From the NCBI GenBank assembly GCA_964409485.1, contig CAYPDM010000034.1:1-15718 (forward strand): a stretch of DNA of 15,718 bases, in the 5' to 3' direction. The notes beneath the pieces are model-generated. The model was not told the origin of the DNA. It was given only the letters and a program-made list of their open reading frames with translations, and did not search any database. A program made the translations under genes and the position numbers. Shown piece by piece: positions 1-6,636 of this stretch. Each line of letters begins with the position of its first letter. Positions within the stretch are counted from its first letter, which is position 1. Source of the stretch: JAFGPF01 sp964409485. Lineage in GTDB: Bacteria > Chloroflexota > Dehalococcoidia > Dehalococcoidales > RBG-16-60-22.

Positions 1-8
1 CCACGTTC

Positions 9-1055
9 TTAAAACCCCTCCACCTCTTTCATCAGCGCTTCTAAGAAATCTTTTTCCTCAACCGTAGCTATTTTTTTACCTTTTTTAAATATCACGCCTT
101 TGCCCTTGCCGCAGGCGATGCCCACATCGGCGTCTCTGGCCTCGCCGGGGCCGTTGACCACGCAGCCCATGACGGCCACCCTAATCGGCTTATCTATTTT
201 AAGCAGCCTTTGCTCGACCGCTTCCGCCAATTTTACCACGTCCGCCTCGGTGCGGCCACAGGTGGGGCAGCTTACGAGTACCGGCCCGCGCTGTCGCAAA
301 TTAAGGCTCTTTAAAATTTCGTAGGCGGCGATTACCTCCTCGCGGGGGTGGGCGGTCAGCGAGACGCGGATAGTATCGCCGATGCCCAGCCAGAGTAAAG
401 TGCCGATGCCTACCGTGCTGCGGATAACGCCCGTCCGGGGCGTGCCGGCCTCGGTGATGCCGATATGCAGGGGGTACGGTATCTTATCCGCGATATCCTG
501 ATACGCCTCGATGGTGGTGGGGACATCGAAAGCCTTCATCGAGACTTTTATCAGGTCGAAATCGAGGCTTTCAAGCAAGCGAATCTGCTCTAAAGCAGAA
601 TTCACCATTCTATCCGCAACACCCAGCCTGGGATTATCTGTTTTCGGCAGGCTCCCGGCGTTCAGCCCGATGCGGATGGGCACTCCCCTCTCCCTGGCCG
701 CCATAGCCACCTTTTTGACCTTGTCCGCCTCCCCGATATTGCCCGGATTAAGGCGAAGTCCGTCGGCGCCGGCTTCCAGGGACTGCAAAGCCAGCCGGTA
801 ATCGAAATGGATATCGGCGACCAGCGGTATCCTGATGCCTTTCTTTATGTCAACTATAGCGCCGGCGGCTTCTGCGTCCGGCACGGCCACGCGCACCAGC
901 TCGCAGCCGCAGTCCTGCAGCTCTTTAATCTGGTCGATGGTGGCCTGGGCGTTACGCGTATCCGTCTTGGTCATCGACTGCACCACGATGGGCGCGCCGC
1001 CGCCGATGGCAACATCACCGATTTTTATGGTCTTGCTTATCCTTCTAGCATTCAT
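9..1055 (-). CDS. ispG: 4-hydroxy-3-methylbut-2-enyl-diphosphate synthase (IspG/GcpE)
   Basis: This is the penultimate enzyme of the MEP isoprenoid pathway. It reductively converts 2-C-methylerythritol 2,4-cyclodiphosphate to HMBPP with a [4Fe-4S] cluster in the cytoplasm. The 348-aa length fits the short bacterial form: an N-terminal TIM barrel (about residues 1-250) followed by the cluster domain. Cluster ligands are visible as SCPTCGR (C263, C266) and GCVVNGPGE (C298, with E305 as the expected fourth ligand). The N-terminus VQSMTKTDTR and the LNPGNIG segment are typical of the family. It is the last gene of a minus-strand operon after dxr and rseP, but 136 bp with two hairpins separate it from rseP, so its expression may be partly uncoupled. 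The ATG at 1055 lacks a clear Shine-Dalgarno sequence; the protein start nevertheless matches the family. Confidence 0.97.
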   Translation of the reverse strand: MNARRISKTIKIGDVAIGGGAPIVVQSMTKTDTRNAQATIDQIKELQDCGCELVRVAVPDAEAAGAIVDIKKGIRIPLVADIHFDYRLALQSLEAGADGLRLNPGNIGEADKVKKVAMAARERGVPIRIGLNAGSLPKTDNPRLGVADRMVNSALEQIRLLESLDFDLIKVSMKAFDVPTTIEAYQDIADKIPYPLHIGITEAGTPRTGVIRSTVGIGTLLWLGIGDTIRVSLTAHPREEVIAAYEILKSLNLRQRGPVLVSCPTCGRTEADVVKLAEAVEQRLLKIDKPIRVAVMGCVVNGPGEARDADVGIACGKGKGVIFKKGKKIATVEEKDFLEALMKEVEGF

Positions 1056-1110
1056 TATTGTTATTTATGCCTTGACTACTTCCACGTATTTTACAACCCT
1101 CCCCCTTTAT

Positions 1111-1135
1111 CCCCCTCCCTTGAGAAGGGAGGGGG
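1111..1135. repeat. Perfect GC-rich palindrome, REP-like hairpin 1
   Basis: An 11-bp perfect inverted repeat (1111-1121 against 1125-1135) with a 3-nt loop (1122-1124). One arm is pyrimidine-only (C and T) and the other purine-only. It lies in the 136-bp spacer between rseP and ispG. C-rich sequence continues to the left of it (1098-1110). This composition is typical of dispersed intergenic palindromes, but copy number elsewhere in the genome cannot be judged from one window. Confidence 0.75.
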
Positions 1136-1146
1136 GAATTTTAGAA

Positions 1147-1167
1147 AAGAGAGGTTTCACCTCTCTT
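1147..1167. repeat. Perfect palindrome, hairpin 2 (possible weak terminator of rseP)
   Basis: A 9-bp perfect inverted repeat (1147-1155 against 1159-1167) with a 3-nt loop. It begins 12 nt from hairpin 1. Read in the direction of the operon (minus strand) it follows the rseP stop by about 24 nt, and a short TTTTC stretch comes directly after the stem. It could act as a partial intrinsic terminator, as an mRNA-stabilising 3' end for dxr-rseP, or as the second half of a two-hairpin repeat element. Confidence 0.65.
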
Positions 1168-1191
1168 GGACTCACCATTCTACTTGAGGTT

Positions 1192-2250
1192 TCATCCCAG
1201 CAAGCTCTCCCCGCTTACCCACCGGAGGATATCCTGATAGGTAATCAGCACCATTAATGCCAGTAATATCATAAAACCGACGGAGTGCACGATGCCCTCC
1301 GCACGGGGCGAGACCCGTTTACCCCGCCGCAGCCACTGCAGCAGGACGAAGACAATGCGTCCGCCGTCCAGCGCCGGCAGCGGTATCATCTGGGTAATAG
1401 CGATAGCGATGCTGATGAATGCCGCCAGTTCCAGCACCGGACTGATGCCGGTATGAGCTACCTCCCCGGTAACCTGCACGATGCCCACCGGCCCGGCCGG
1501 CACGAAAGGTATCGTGCCCATAATCATGCCGACTATCCCGTTCTTATACAGGACAAGTGTCTCGATGCAGGTGCGCGCCCCGACCGGGATTGCCTTCCAG
1601 AAAGGCAGGCTCTCGGACCCGATAGTTAAGTCCACGTTCCTGGATAAGGTGCCGATAGTCCTTCCCCGCTCGGTAGGCCTCCAGGGCACCACGAGGCTGA
1701 CATCCTCCTCCGTAAAATCGCCGTGTTCCAGGGAGACGGTTATTTCCCCGCCCATGTTGAGCATGAGATACCGACTGTAATCGCCTTTATGATTGATTGT
1801 ATTGCCGTTAACCGCCAGGAGGGTGTCTCCCGGCAGGATGCCCGCCACAGCCGCCGGCGAACCGGCCTCGATATCTTCCACCACCACCCTGCCGTAAGCC
1901 ATATCGTGGGGGACCATGTACGCCACGGCCAGAAGCACGAAGGGCAATATCAGATTCATCAGTATGCCGCCGGCGAGAACCAGCAGCCTGACGCCGTAAC
2001 CCCGGGCGGCCAGCGCCCTCGGGGCGGTGGGGTCTACCTCTCCGGATAACTTGTTAAAACCTCCGAAGGGTATCCAGTTAATGGAATATATCGTTTCTCC
2101 CCATTTTTTCCCGTACAATCGGGGTGGGAAGCCGATGCCGAACTCCTCCACCCAGGCGCCCGTGGCCTTGGCCGCCGTGAAGTGCCCCAGCTCGTGGACG
2201 ATAATAAGCACGGAAAGGACGATAATCCCCACTACCAGCGTCAGTATCAT
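1192..2250 (-). CDS. rseP: RIP metalloprotease, site-2 protease family (RseP/MmpA)
   Basis: A membrane-embedded zinc protease that cuts membrane-spanning substrates such as anti-sigma factors or leftover signal peptides. The first transmembrane helix carries the zinc motif HELGH (residues 19-23). A second membrane segment follows around residues 88-112. A single PDZ domain spans about 118-195 (SPAAVAGILPGDTLLAVNG). The third zinc ligand lies in PALDGGR (D295), and a final helix covers about 322-340. The 352-aa length and one PDZ domain match the short Gram-positive/Chloroflexi form rather than the two-PDZ E. coli protein. The start overlaps the dxr stop as ATGA (2247-2250), with a strong GGGGAGGA ribosome site 6 nt upstream, so translation is probably coupled to dxr. 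The substrate cannot be deduced here. Confidence 0.95.
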   Translation of the reverse strand: MILTLVVGIIVLSVLIIVHELGHFTAAKATGAWVEEFGIGFPPRLYGKKWGETIYSINWIPFGGFNKLSGEVDPTAPRALAARGYGVRLLVLAGGILMNLILPFVLLAVAYMVPHDMAYGRVVVEDIEAGSPAAVAGILPGDTLLAVNGNTINHKGDYSRYLMLNMGGEITVSLEHGDFTEEDVSLVVPWRPTERGRTIGTLSRNVDLTIGSESLPFWKAIPVGARTCIETLVLYKNGIVGMIMGTIPFVPAGPVGIVQVTGEVAHTGISPVLELAAFISIAIAITQMIPLPALDGGRIVFVLLQWLRRGKRVSPRAEGIVHSVGFMILLALMVLITYQDILRWVSGESLLG

Positions 2251-3407
2251 TTATCGTCCTCCCCGGCAAGTTTAAAAACAAGCTCCCGCGCCCTGTCTCC
2301 CGCCGCCATGATTTCTTCCAGCGATGGGTGGGATATCTGATGGTGTTTCTCCAGCGCCTTCCCAACCAGACGGGCGATATCGGTAAATTTTAAGCGGCGC
2401 GCCAGGAAAAGGTCGACTGCCGCCTCGTCGGCGGCACAGAGCGCCGCGGGAAAAGTACCCCCCTCCCTGCCCGCTTCCACCGCCAGCCGTAGGCAGGGGA
2501 ATTTATCAAAATCCGGCTCTTCGAATGTAAGGTCGGGGAAATCAGTCCAGTCGAGAGACGGCAGCGAAGGATTGGCAAGTCGGTCGGGATAGGTCAGCGC
2601 GTACTGGATGGGCAGGCGCATATCGGGATAGCTCAACTGTGCCTTGACCGAGCCGTCGGCGAACTCCACCATGGAGTGAACGATGCTCCGGGGATGAACC
2701 AGCACCGTAATATCATCAACAGGCATATTGAAAAGCCAGCGTGCCTCGATAACCTCCAGGCCTTTATTCATCAGGGTGGCCGAATCTATAGTTACCTTTT
2801 TACCCATCTGCCAGGAAGGGTGCTTCAGGGCCTGCTCCACGGTTATCCCGGCCATCTGTGCCTCTGAATAGCCCTGGAAAGGCCCGCCGGACGCGGTAAG
2901 AATGATGCGGCGCGGCGGCTGTTTTTCTCCGTTGAGGCACTGCCAGATGGCGCTGTGCTCGCTATCGACGGGCAGAATCCGGGCGCCGTTTTTCTCGGCT
3001 TCGGCGGTGATTATTTCGCCGGCGGCCACCAGCGACTCCTTATTGCTAAGGGCGATGGTCTTGCCGGCCTTTGCCGCCGCCAGCGTCGCTCCCAGCCCGG
3101 CTGTCCCGGAGGTAGCCACAACCACGATATCCGCATCCGGGTGAACGGCGATTTCCTCGAGAGAGAGAATTTTACATCCGGCGGTAGTCAGCCGGTTTGC
3201 CGTCTCTTTATCTTCAGGAGATGCCGCATAGCTGACAAATTCCGGTTTGAACTCTTTTACCTGCTCCTCCAGCAGAGCGGTGTTTCTTCCGGCGGCCAGA
3301 GCTACGACCTTAAAATAGTCCGGCAGGGCGCGAACGACATCCAGCGTCTGCCGTCCGATAGAGCCGGTAGACCCCAGTACCGCCAGCCGCCTGACCGTAT
3401 TCCCCAT
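2247..3407 (-). CDS. dxr: 1-deoxy-D-xylulose 5-phosphate reductoisomerase (Dxr/IspC)
   Basis: The first committed step of the MEP pathway: NADPH-dependent rearrangement and reduction of DXP to 2-C-methylerythritol 4-phosphate in the cytoplasm. The NADPH-binding loop GSTGSIG is at residues 12-18. SNKESLVAAGE (about 121-131) and TASGGPF (about 171-177) are family signatures. The metal ligands appear as D148 and E150 in PVDSEH and E218 in MNKGLE. The 386-aa length is normal. It is the first gene of the minus-strand dxr-rseP-ispG operon. The usual upstream partners uppS and cdsA are absent; the gene instead faces a divergent lipoprotein gene across a 289-bp intergenic region. I could not identify a convincing promoter in front of it. 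Confidence 0.97.
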   Translation of the reverse strand: MGNTVRRLAVLGSTGSIGRQTLDVVRALPDYFKVVALAAGRNTALLEEQVKEFKPEFVSYAASPEDKETANRLTTAGCKILSLEEIAVHPDADIVVVATSGTAGLGATLAAAKAGKTIALSNKESLVAAGEIITAEAEKNGARILPVDSEHSAIWQCLNGEKQPPRRIILTASGGPFQGYSEAQMAGITVEQALKHPSWQMGKKVTIDSATLMNKGLEVIEARWLFNMPVDDITVLVHPRSIVHSMVEFADGSVKAQLSYPDMRLPIQYALTYPDRLANPSLPSLDWTDFPDLTFEEPDFDKFPCLRLAVEAGREGGTFPAALCAADEAAVDLFLARRLKFTDIARLVGKALEKHHQISHPSLEEIMAAGDRARELVFKLAGEDDK

Positions 3408-3542
3408 AATATCTATATCTTACAACAAATGTGTTCATTCAAGCCAAATATGCCATTGTCAGAGGTGTTTAAGAATAAAACAATGCCTTGAAAGATTACC
3501 AGCGGGAAGCTAAGCGTCTTTTCCTGATAACCACGTTTCATC

Positions 3543-3571
3543 TTGACAAACACAACGTAAAAAAATATAAT
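3543..3571 (+). promoter_or_regulatory. Perfect sigma-70-type promoter for the 3697 lipoprotein
   Basis: TTGACA at 3543-3548 and TATAAT at 3566-3571 with exactly 17 bp between them, matching the housekeeping consensus at all twelve positions. The predicted start is near 3578, giving a 5' leader of roughly 120 nt. The leader contains a small GTTAC/GTAAC inverted repeat (3593-3597, 3604-3608). The rest of the 3408-3696 intergenic region is AT-rich and shows no further gene. Confidence 0.85.
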
Positions 3572-3696
3572 TGTTCCTGCACGTTCATTTTTGTTACTTT
3601 TACGTAACGCGGGAGATAAAGTACGTATCCATAACGAATTTCTTGTGGTATTTAAAGTGTGATTTAACGCACCGTAATTGAAAGGGAGGTACTAAA

Positions 3697-4179
3697 ATGA
3701 AGAAGTGTCTATCATTGCTGCTTGTATTCATCCTCGCATTATCGCTAGTGTCCTTTTCTGCATGTGGCGGCGGGGATGAAAATGAAGAAACGCCGACACC
3801 GTCCGCCGCTGAACCTGCCGAAACGCCGGAAGAAGAACCTGTAAAAGTGTCGTCAACGGGAGAGCTTAGCTGGAAAGATATGCCGGTTTATTCAGGCGCC
3901 AAACAGATACAGAAAGGAAGCTGGTCAATACCGGCCGCCGATGGCGATTACTCAAAAGTCGAGTGGCGATACTACGAATCCAAACATAGCCCGGAGACTA
4001 TATCCGCTTTTTATAAAGACAAGATGCCGGACAATGATTGGGAAGAGATGGGGTGGATGGAAGTGGCTGACATGAGCTGGGGTCTTTTTAACAAAAATAA
4101 CGAGAATGACGCAGCTATGGTATGGGTGGCCCTGGATGATGGTAACAGCGTTATTGCCATGATGAGAGCTACAAAATAA
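3697..4179 (+). CDS. Small predicted lipoprotein, function unknown
   Basis: A 160-aa secreted lipoprotein. Residues 1-22 form a signal peptide (KK, then a hydrophobic stretch) ending in the lipobox FSAC, with C23 as the acylation site. After a GGG, an acidic, Pro/Thr/Glu-rich linker (about 27-55) would keep the globular part away from the membrane. The folded part (about 55-160) is rich in Trp, Tyr and charged residues and has no recognisable catalytic motif. The start is fixed by a GGGAGGT ribosome site at 3684-3690, 6 nt upstream. It is transcribed alone from a perfect consensus promoter, suggesting strong constitutive expression. I know of similar small lipoproteins in Dehalococcoidia genomes but of no assigned function. 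Confidence 0.85.
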   Translation: MKKCLSLLLVFILALSLVSFSACGGGDENEETPTPSAAEPAETPEEEPVKVSSTGELSWKDMPVYSGAKQIQKGSWSIPAADGDYSKVEWRYYESKHSPETISAFYKDKMPDNDWEEMGWMEVADMSWGLFNKNNENDAAMVWVALDDGNSVIAMMRATK

Positions 4180-4249
4180 TAATGGGATAAACAAAAACCC
4201 AAGTGTAGCACCTTAGAAACAGAATTGAGATTTTTTACCCTTAAAGGCG

Positions 4250-4297
4250 CACGACCTGGAAATTACATCGTAAATTATAACGGTCGTGTACCTTTTT
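4250..4297 (+). terminator. Candidate terminator after the lipoprotein gene
   Basis: A 7-bp perfect stem (4250-4256 against 4282-4288) encloses a 25-nt loop with a weak inner stem, and TTTTT follows at 4293-4297. It lies about 70 nt after the lipoprotein stop. The long loop makes it weaker than a classic intrinsic terminator. Because it ends about 20 nt before a TATAAT box, it could also act as an operator for the next gene. Confidence 0.45.
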
Positions 4298-4306
4298 CAT
4301 TTGGGG

Positions 4307-4312
4307 TATAAT
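4307..4312 (+). promoter_or_regulatory. -10 box in front of the 87-aa gene
   Basis: A perfect TATAAT at 4307-4312, 78 nt before the ATG at 4390. The -35 region (about 4284-4289) falls on the right arm of the hairpin at 4250-4288 and matches the consensus poorly, so transcription from here may need an activator or may be weak. Confidence 0.45.
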
Positions 4313-4389
4313 CTGATGGCGGTAAAAAAAGATACTCACTATCAGCCTTATAAATATGTTTTACAACCAGGCAGAACACAGGAGGCATT

Positions 4390-4653
4390 ATGGAACAGTC
4401 AATAGGAGCGCGGAAAACGGAAGTAATACCTGTAGGCGGAGAGTTTCATTTAAGGCTGGGCAAGGACCGCATAATGTATGCAGGAATGCCATCGGAAGAA
4501 GTCTACTCAATCGCGGAGAGAAAGAGCACCGGCTACCAGGGATATGCGTGGAACCTGTTTTTCCCCAAGAGAAAGCGTGATATAACCATAGACGGTATCA
4601 ATCTCTACGTGGAAAAAGTTACCCCCGAGGAAATAGAAATAAGGGTGGCCTGA
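4390..4653 (+). CDS. Hypothetical protein, 87 aa
   Basis: I do not recognise this protein. It is 87 aa, without signal peptide or membrane segment, and looks like a small beta-rich cytoplasmic fold: alternating hydrophobic residues, FHLRLGKDRIMYAG in the middle, and a C-terminal DGINLYVEKVTPEEIEIRV. It has no cysteines and no nucleotide-binding motif. A basic stretch (FFPKRKRD) might contact nucleic acid. AGGAGG lies 4 nt before the ATG, a slightly short but convincing ribosome site. The stop is only 7 bp from the stop of the convergent glutaredoxin-PDZ gene. Confidence 0.8.
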   Translation: MEQSIGARKTEVIPVGGEFHLRLGKDRIMYAGMPSEEVYSIAERKSTGYQGYAWNLFFPKRKRDITIDGINLYVEKVTPEEIEIRVA

Positions 4654-4660
4654 CCGGGAG

Positions 4661-5155
4661 CTAGGCTACAATCTCGGATTTCCTGTTTTTACCGTTACGT
4701 AAAAACCTGATAGTAACAATATCCCCATACTTCAGTCCCGCCAGGACTCGTTCCGTATCGGCAGCGCTGCCGATACGACCTGCGTTAATATCGGTAATGA
4801 TATCGCCCGCCTTAAGTCCCGCCTTCTCCCCGGGCAAGCCGGGAGATACCGCGCCGACAAGGGCGCCGGATACCGCAGCGGCATCCGTGATTTTCAGGCC
4901 GAAGCGAACGGGCTTGCGGCGATTGCCGTCGCCAAGCAGCGTCTGCAACCGCACCCGGTCGAAGCCTATCACCGCCTCACCATCCACGACTATTACCGGC
5001 ACACCCATCTGGCCGGTCAGACCTACCATCTCTTCAGCCGCCGCACGGTCGCGGGAGACATCATATTCGGTATATTCCACGCCGAGCCCGTCAAGAAAAC
5101 TCTTGGCCTGGCGACAGTAACCACAGGTCGATGTCGTGTATATTTTTACGTCCAT
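4661..5155 (-). CDS. Glutaredoxin-like domain fused to a C-terminal PDZ domain
   Basis: A thiol-redox domain joined to a peptide-binding domain. Residues 1-75 are a YruB/NrdH-type glutaredoxin: KIYTTSTCGYC carries the redox pair C11/C14, and MGVPVIVV contains the cis-proline loop. After a short basic linker (about 76-84), residues 85-164 resemble a PDZ domain: FGLKI, then LPGEKAGLKAGDIITDING-like sequence, ending VTIRFLRNGK. It has no signal peptide or membrane helix, so it probably acts in the cytoplasm. Two in-frame ATGs exist; the ribosome site AGGAG (5165-5169) lies 9 nt from the ATG at 5155 but only 3 nt from the one at 5161, so I use 5155 (164 aa). The upstream 78-aa gene is 18 bp away and probably shares the operon. 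The partner is unknown. Confidence 0.88.
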   Translation of the reverse strand: MDVKIYTTSTCGYCRQAKSFLDGLGVEYTEYDVSRDRAAAEEMVGLTGQMGVPVIVVDGEAVIGFDRVRLQTLLGDGNRRKPVRFGLKITDAAAVSGALVGAVSPGLPGEKAGLKAGDIITDINAGRIGSAADTERVLAGLKYGDIVTIRFLRNGKNRKSEIVA

Positions 5156-5173
5156 TGTCATTTACTCCTGTAT

Positions 5174-5410
5174 TCAGGATTTGCTGTCTTCGTCCACTTC
5201 CACATCGGGTAATTTGGGCAGGTTAAGCGGATTAGTGTTCTTTTTTAACGGGTTGAATGTCGGGAACGAATTTAGAAATTCCCTGGTAGTACCGCAATAT
5301 TTACACTGCCCGCGGCTTTTAGGGCCGTTGGCTACTTCAATTACCCAGTAATGATGGCACTGGTCTTCAACAGGCTTCTCTTCAGCTCTTTCTTTAACCC
5401 TCTGCTTCAT
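5174..5410 (-). CDS. Small putative zinc-binding protein, 78 aa
   Basis: I do not recognise a named family. The protein has a charged N-terminus (KQRVKERAEEKPVED), a central CHHYWVIEVANGPKSRGQCKYCGTTR-type module (C18, H19, H20, C36, C39) and a Pro/Asn-rich tail ending in acidic residues. One Cys/His pair plus a CxxC spaced by 16 residues suggests a single structural zinc site, as in small zinc-ribbon adaptors. A GTG at 5431 would add 7 residues but has no ribosome site; the ATG at 5410 has GGGGG about 7 nt upstream and is preferred. It sits directly upstream of the glutaredoxin-PDZ gene in the same direction. The 181 bp upstream of it show no RNA gene or clear promoter. Confidence 0.75.
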   Translation of the reverse strand: MKQRVKERAEEKPVEDQCHHYWVIEVANGPKSRGQCKYCGTTREFLNSFPTFNPLKKNTNPLNLPKLPDVEVDEDSKS

Positions 5411-5591
5411 CGTGCAACCCCCGTCCAGCACTTATGATTATTCTAGTCCAGGTGATGGGTATTGTATGCGACTTTTGTCCCAAGTGAAACAAGCTGATAA
5501 AAAAGCTGAAACGAAGTAATAAGAGTATTCGTACAGGGAAGAATTTAAGAATTACAGGATGAACCGGCGACGGGGAGACTCGCGCCGAATC

Positions 5592-5798
5592 CTATTCGTT
5601 CTCAATAATAATATCAAAGGGGCAGGTGATAGCTTCGTGAGGACATACGAGCTCACAGAGAGTGCACCATCGGCACTCATTCACTGCTATAGCTTTTACG
5701 GTATTTTCTACCAGTATAAGGGCGCCACAGGCGCAAACGCCGACACAAAGACCGCAACCATCACACTTCTCTTCGTCTATTACCGGCATATATCCCAT
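5592..5798 (-). CDS. 2[4Fe-4S] ferredoxin
   Basis: A 68-aa electron carrier with two cluster-binding motifs: CDGCGLCVGVC (C12, C15, C18, C22) and CRWCTLCELVCP (C42, C45, C48, C52). Extra cysteines at C24 and C59 are not needed for the clusters. The first motif lacks the proline that normally follows the fourth cysteine (here CACGAL), which may change cluster stability or potential. The start has GGAG 8 nt upstream; a second ATG (MPVID) lies 9 nt inside. It follows the Crp/Fnr gene after 66 bp on the same strand and is probably co-transcribed. Its redox partner is not in the window. The size and motif pair suit a soluble electron carrier of anaerobic metabolism. Confidence 0.92.
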   Translation of the reverse strand: MGYMPVIDEEKCDGCGLCVGVCACGALILVENTVKAIAVNECRWCTLCELVCPHEAITCPFDIIIENE

Positions 5799-5864
5799 AT
5801 TCCTGTCTCCATATCAACTAAATTCTAACTTGAAAATCGACTTTTGTCTGCGACATTTCTCTCA

Positions 5865-6533
5865 TCAGTCTATACCCGCCAGTTCCTTAAGGGCTTCCTG
5901 GTCGGTAATTACGACGCGGTTACGCTCCAGCCTGATAGCGCCCTGCGACTCCAGGTTCTTGAGCGACCTGCCCACCATCTCGCGGGCGGTGCCTATCATC
6001 GAGGCCATTTCCTGCTGGGTAAGGCGGGGCCTTTCACCGACTCTATCTCCGGCGTACTCGAGCAGCATCTTGGCGACCCTGCCGGTTACGTGACGGAAGG
6101 AGAAATCCTCGACCAGCGATACCAGTTCCTGTACCCTGCGCGATAATACCTGGATTACGTTCAGAGCTATCTGCGGATGCTCCCGGAGGACGACTTTAAG
6201 GTCATCCTTCTTTATCGCGTTCAGAACAACCGCGCCCATGGCCTCGGCGCTTATCAGGTTCGGCCTTCCGCTTAAAATGGACACATCGTTGAAGGACTCG
6301 CCGGGATGGATGATACGGAATATCTGCTCTTTACCATCGGCAGATGTCTTGAAGACCTTCACCGCGCCGCCGACGACAAAGTACAGCACGTCCGCCAGCT
6401 CATCCTCGAAGCTAAGTATCTCGCCCCGCTCGGCTTTTCTTTCAAAAATATACCTGCGGACCGACTCTATTTCGGAATCGCCCAGTCCCGCAAAATACGG
6501 TATCGCCTTGATGAATTCCAGCTTGACGGTCAT
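5865..6533 (-). CDS. Crp/Fnr-family transcriptional regulator
   Basis: A 222-aa DNA-binding regulator. Residues 1-115 form a cyclic-nucleotide-binding-like beta-roll (GEILSFEDELADVLYFVVGGAVKVF, HPGESFNDVSILSGRPN). A long dimerisation helix covers about 120-145, and the winged HTH about 150-215, with LTQQEMASMIGTAREMVGRSLKNLE as the helix-turn-helix. There is not a single cysteine, so it cannot be an FNR-type Fe-S sensor. The pocket sequence also lacks the usual Arg-Ser/Thr pair of cAMP receptors. The effector is therefore unknown; haem/CO (CooA-like), small-molecule or effector-free operation are all possible. It has its own promoter (6578-6606) and the ferredoxin gene follows downstream. Confidence 0.93.
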   Translation of the reverse strand: MTVKLEFIKAIPYFAGLGDSEIESVRRYIFERKAERGEILSFEDELADVLYFVVGGAVKVFKTSADGKEQIFRIIHPGESFNDVSILSGRPNLISAEAMGAVVLNAIKKDDLKVVLREHPQIALNVIQVLSRRVQELVSLVEDFSFRHVTGRVAKMLLEYAGDRVGERPRLTQQEMASMIGTAREMVGRSLKNLESQGAIRLERNRVVITDQEALKELAGID

Positions 6534-6577
6534 TTATATCCGAACACACTCCCGTTACACGGTTTAATTTCTGATAG

Positions 6578-6606
6578 ATTATACCAGCTTGGGAGACGTT
6601 CGGCAA
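6578..6606 (-). promoter_or_regulatory. Promoter of the Crp/Fnr gene, extended -10
   Basis: On the minus strand the order is TTGCCG (6601-6606), 17 bp, TATAAT (6578-6583). The -10 box is preceded by TGG, an extended -10 element that can compensate for a -35 matching only 4 of 6 positions. The predicted start is near 6571, giving a leader of about 38 nt. Confidence 0.75.
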
Positions 6607-6636
6607 AAACGGGGGGGTATGATATCTATTTTCGTA

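Noticed and set aside
807..1257. Plus-strand frames of 126 and 140 codons across the ispG start and the hairpin spacer
   Set aside because: They read through the ispG 5' end and the palindromic repeats; the products are low-complexity and have no start signals.
5555..5593. Imperfect hairpin after the ferredoxin gene, at first sight tRNA-like or a terminator
   Set aside because: Two 5-bp stems with a bulge and a 13-nt loop; no T-run on the minus strand, no tRNA arms or CCA end.
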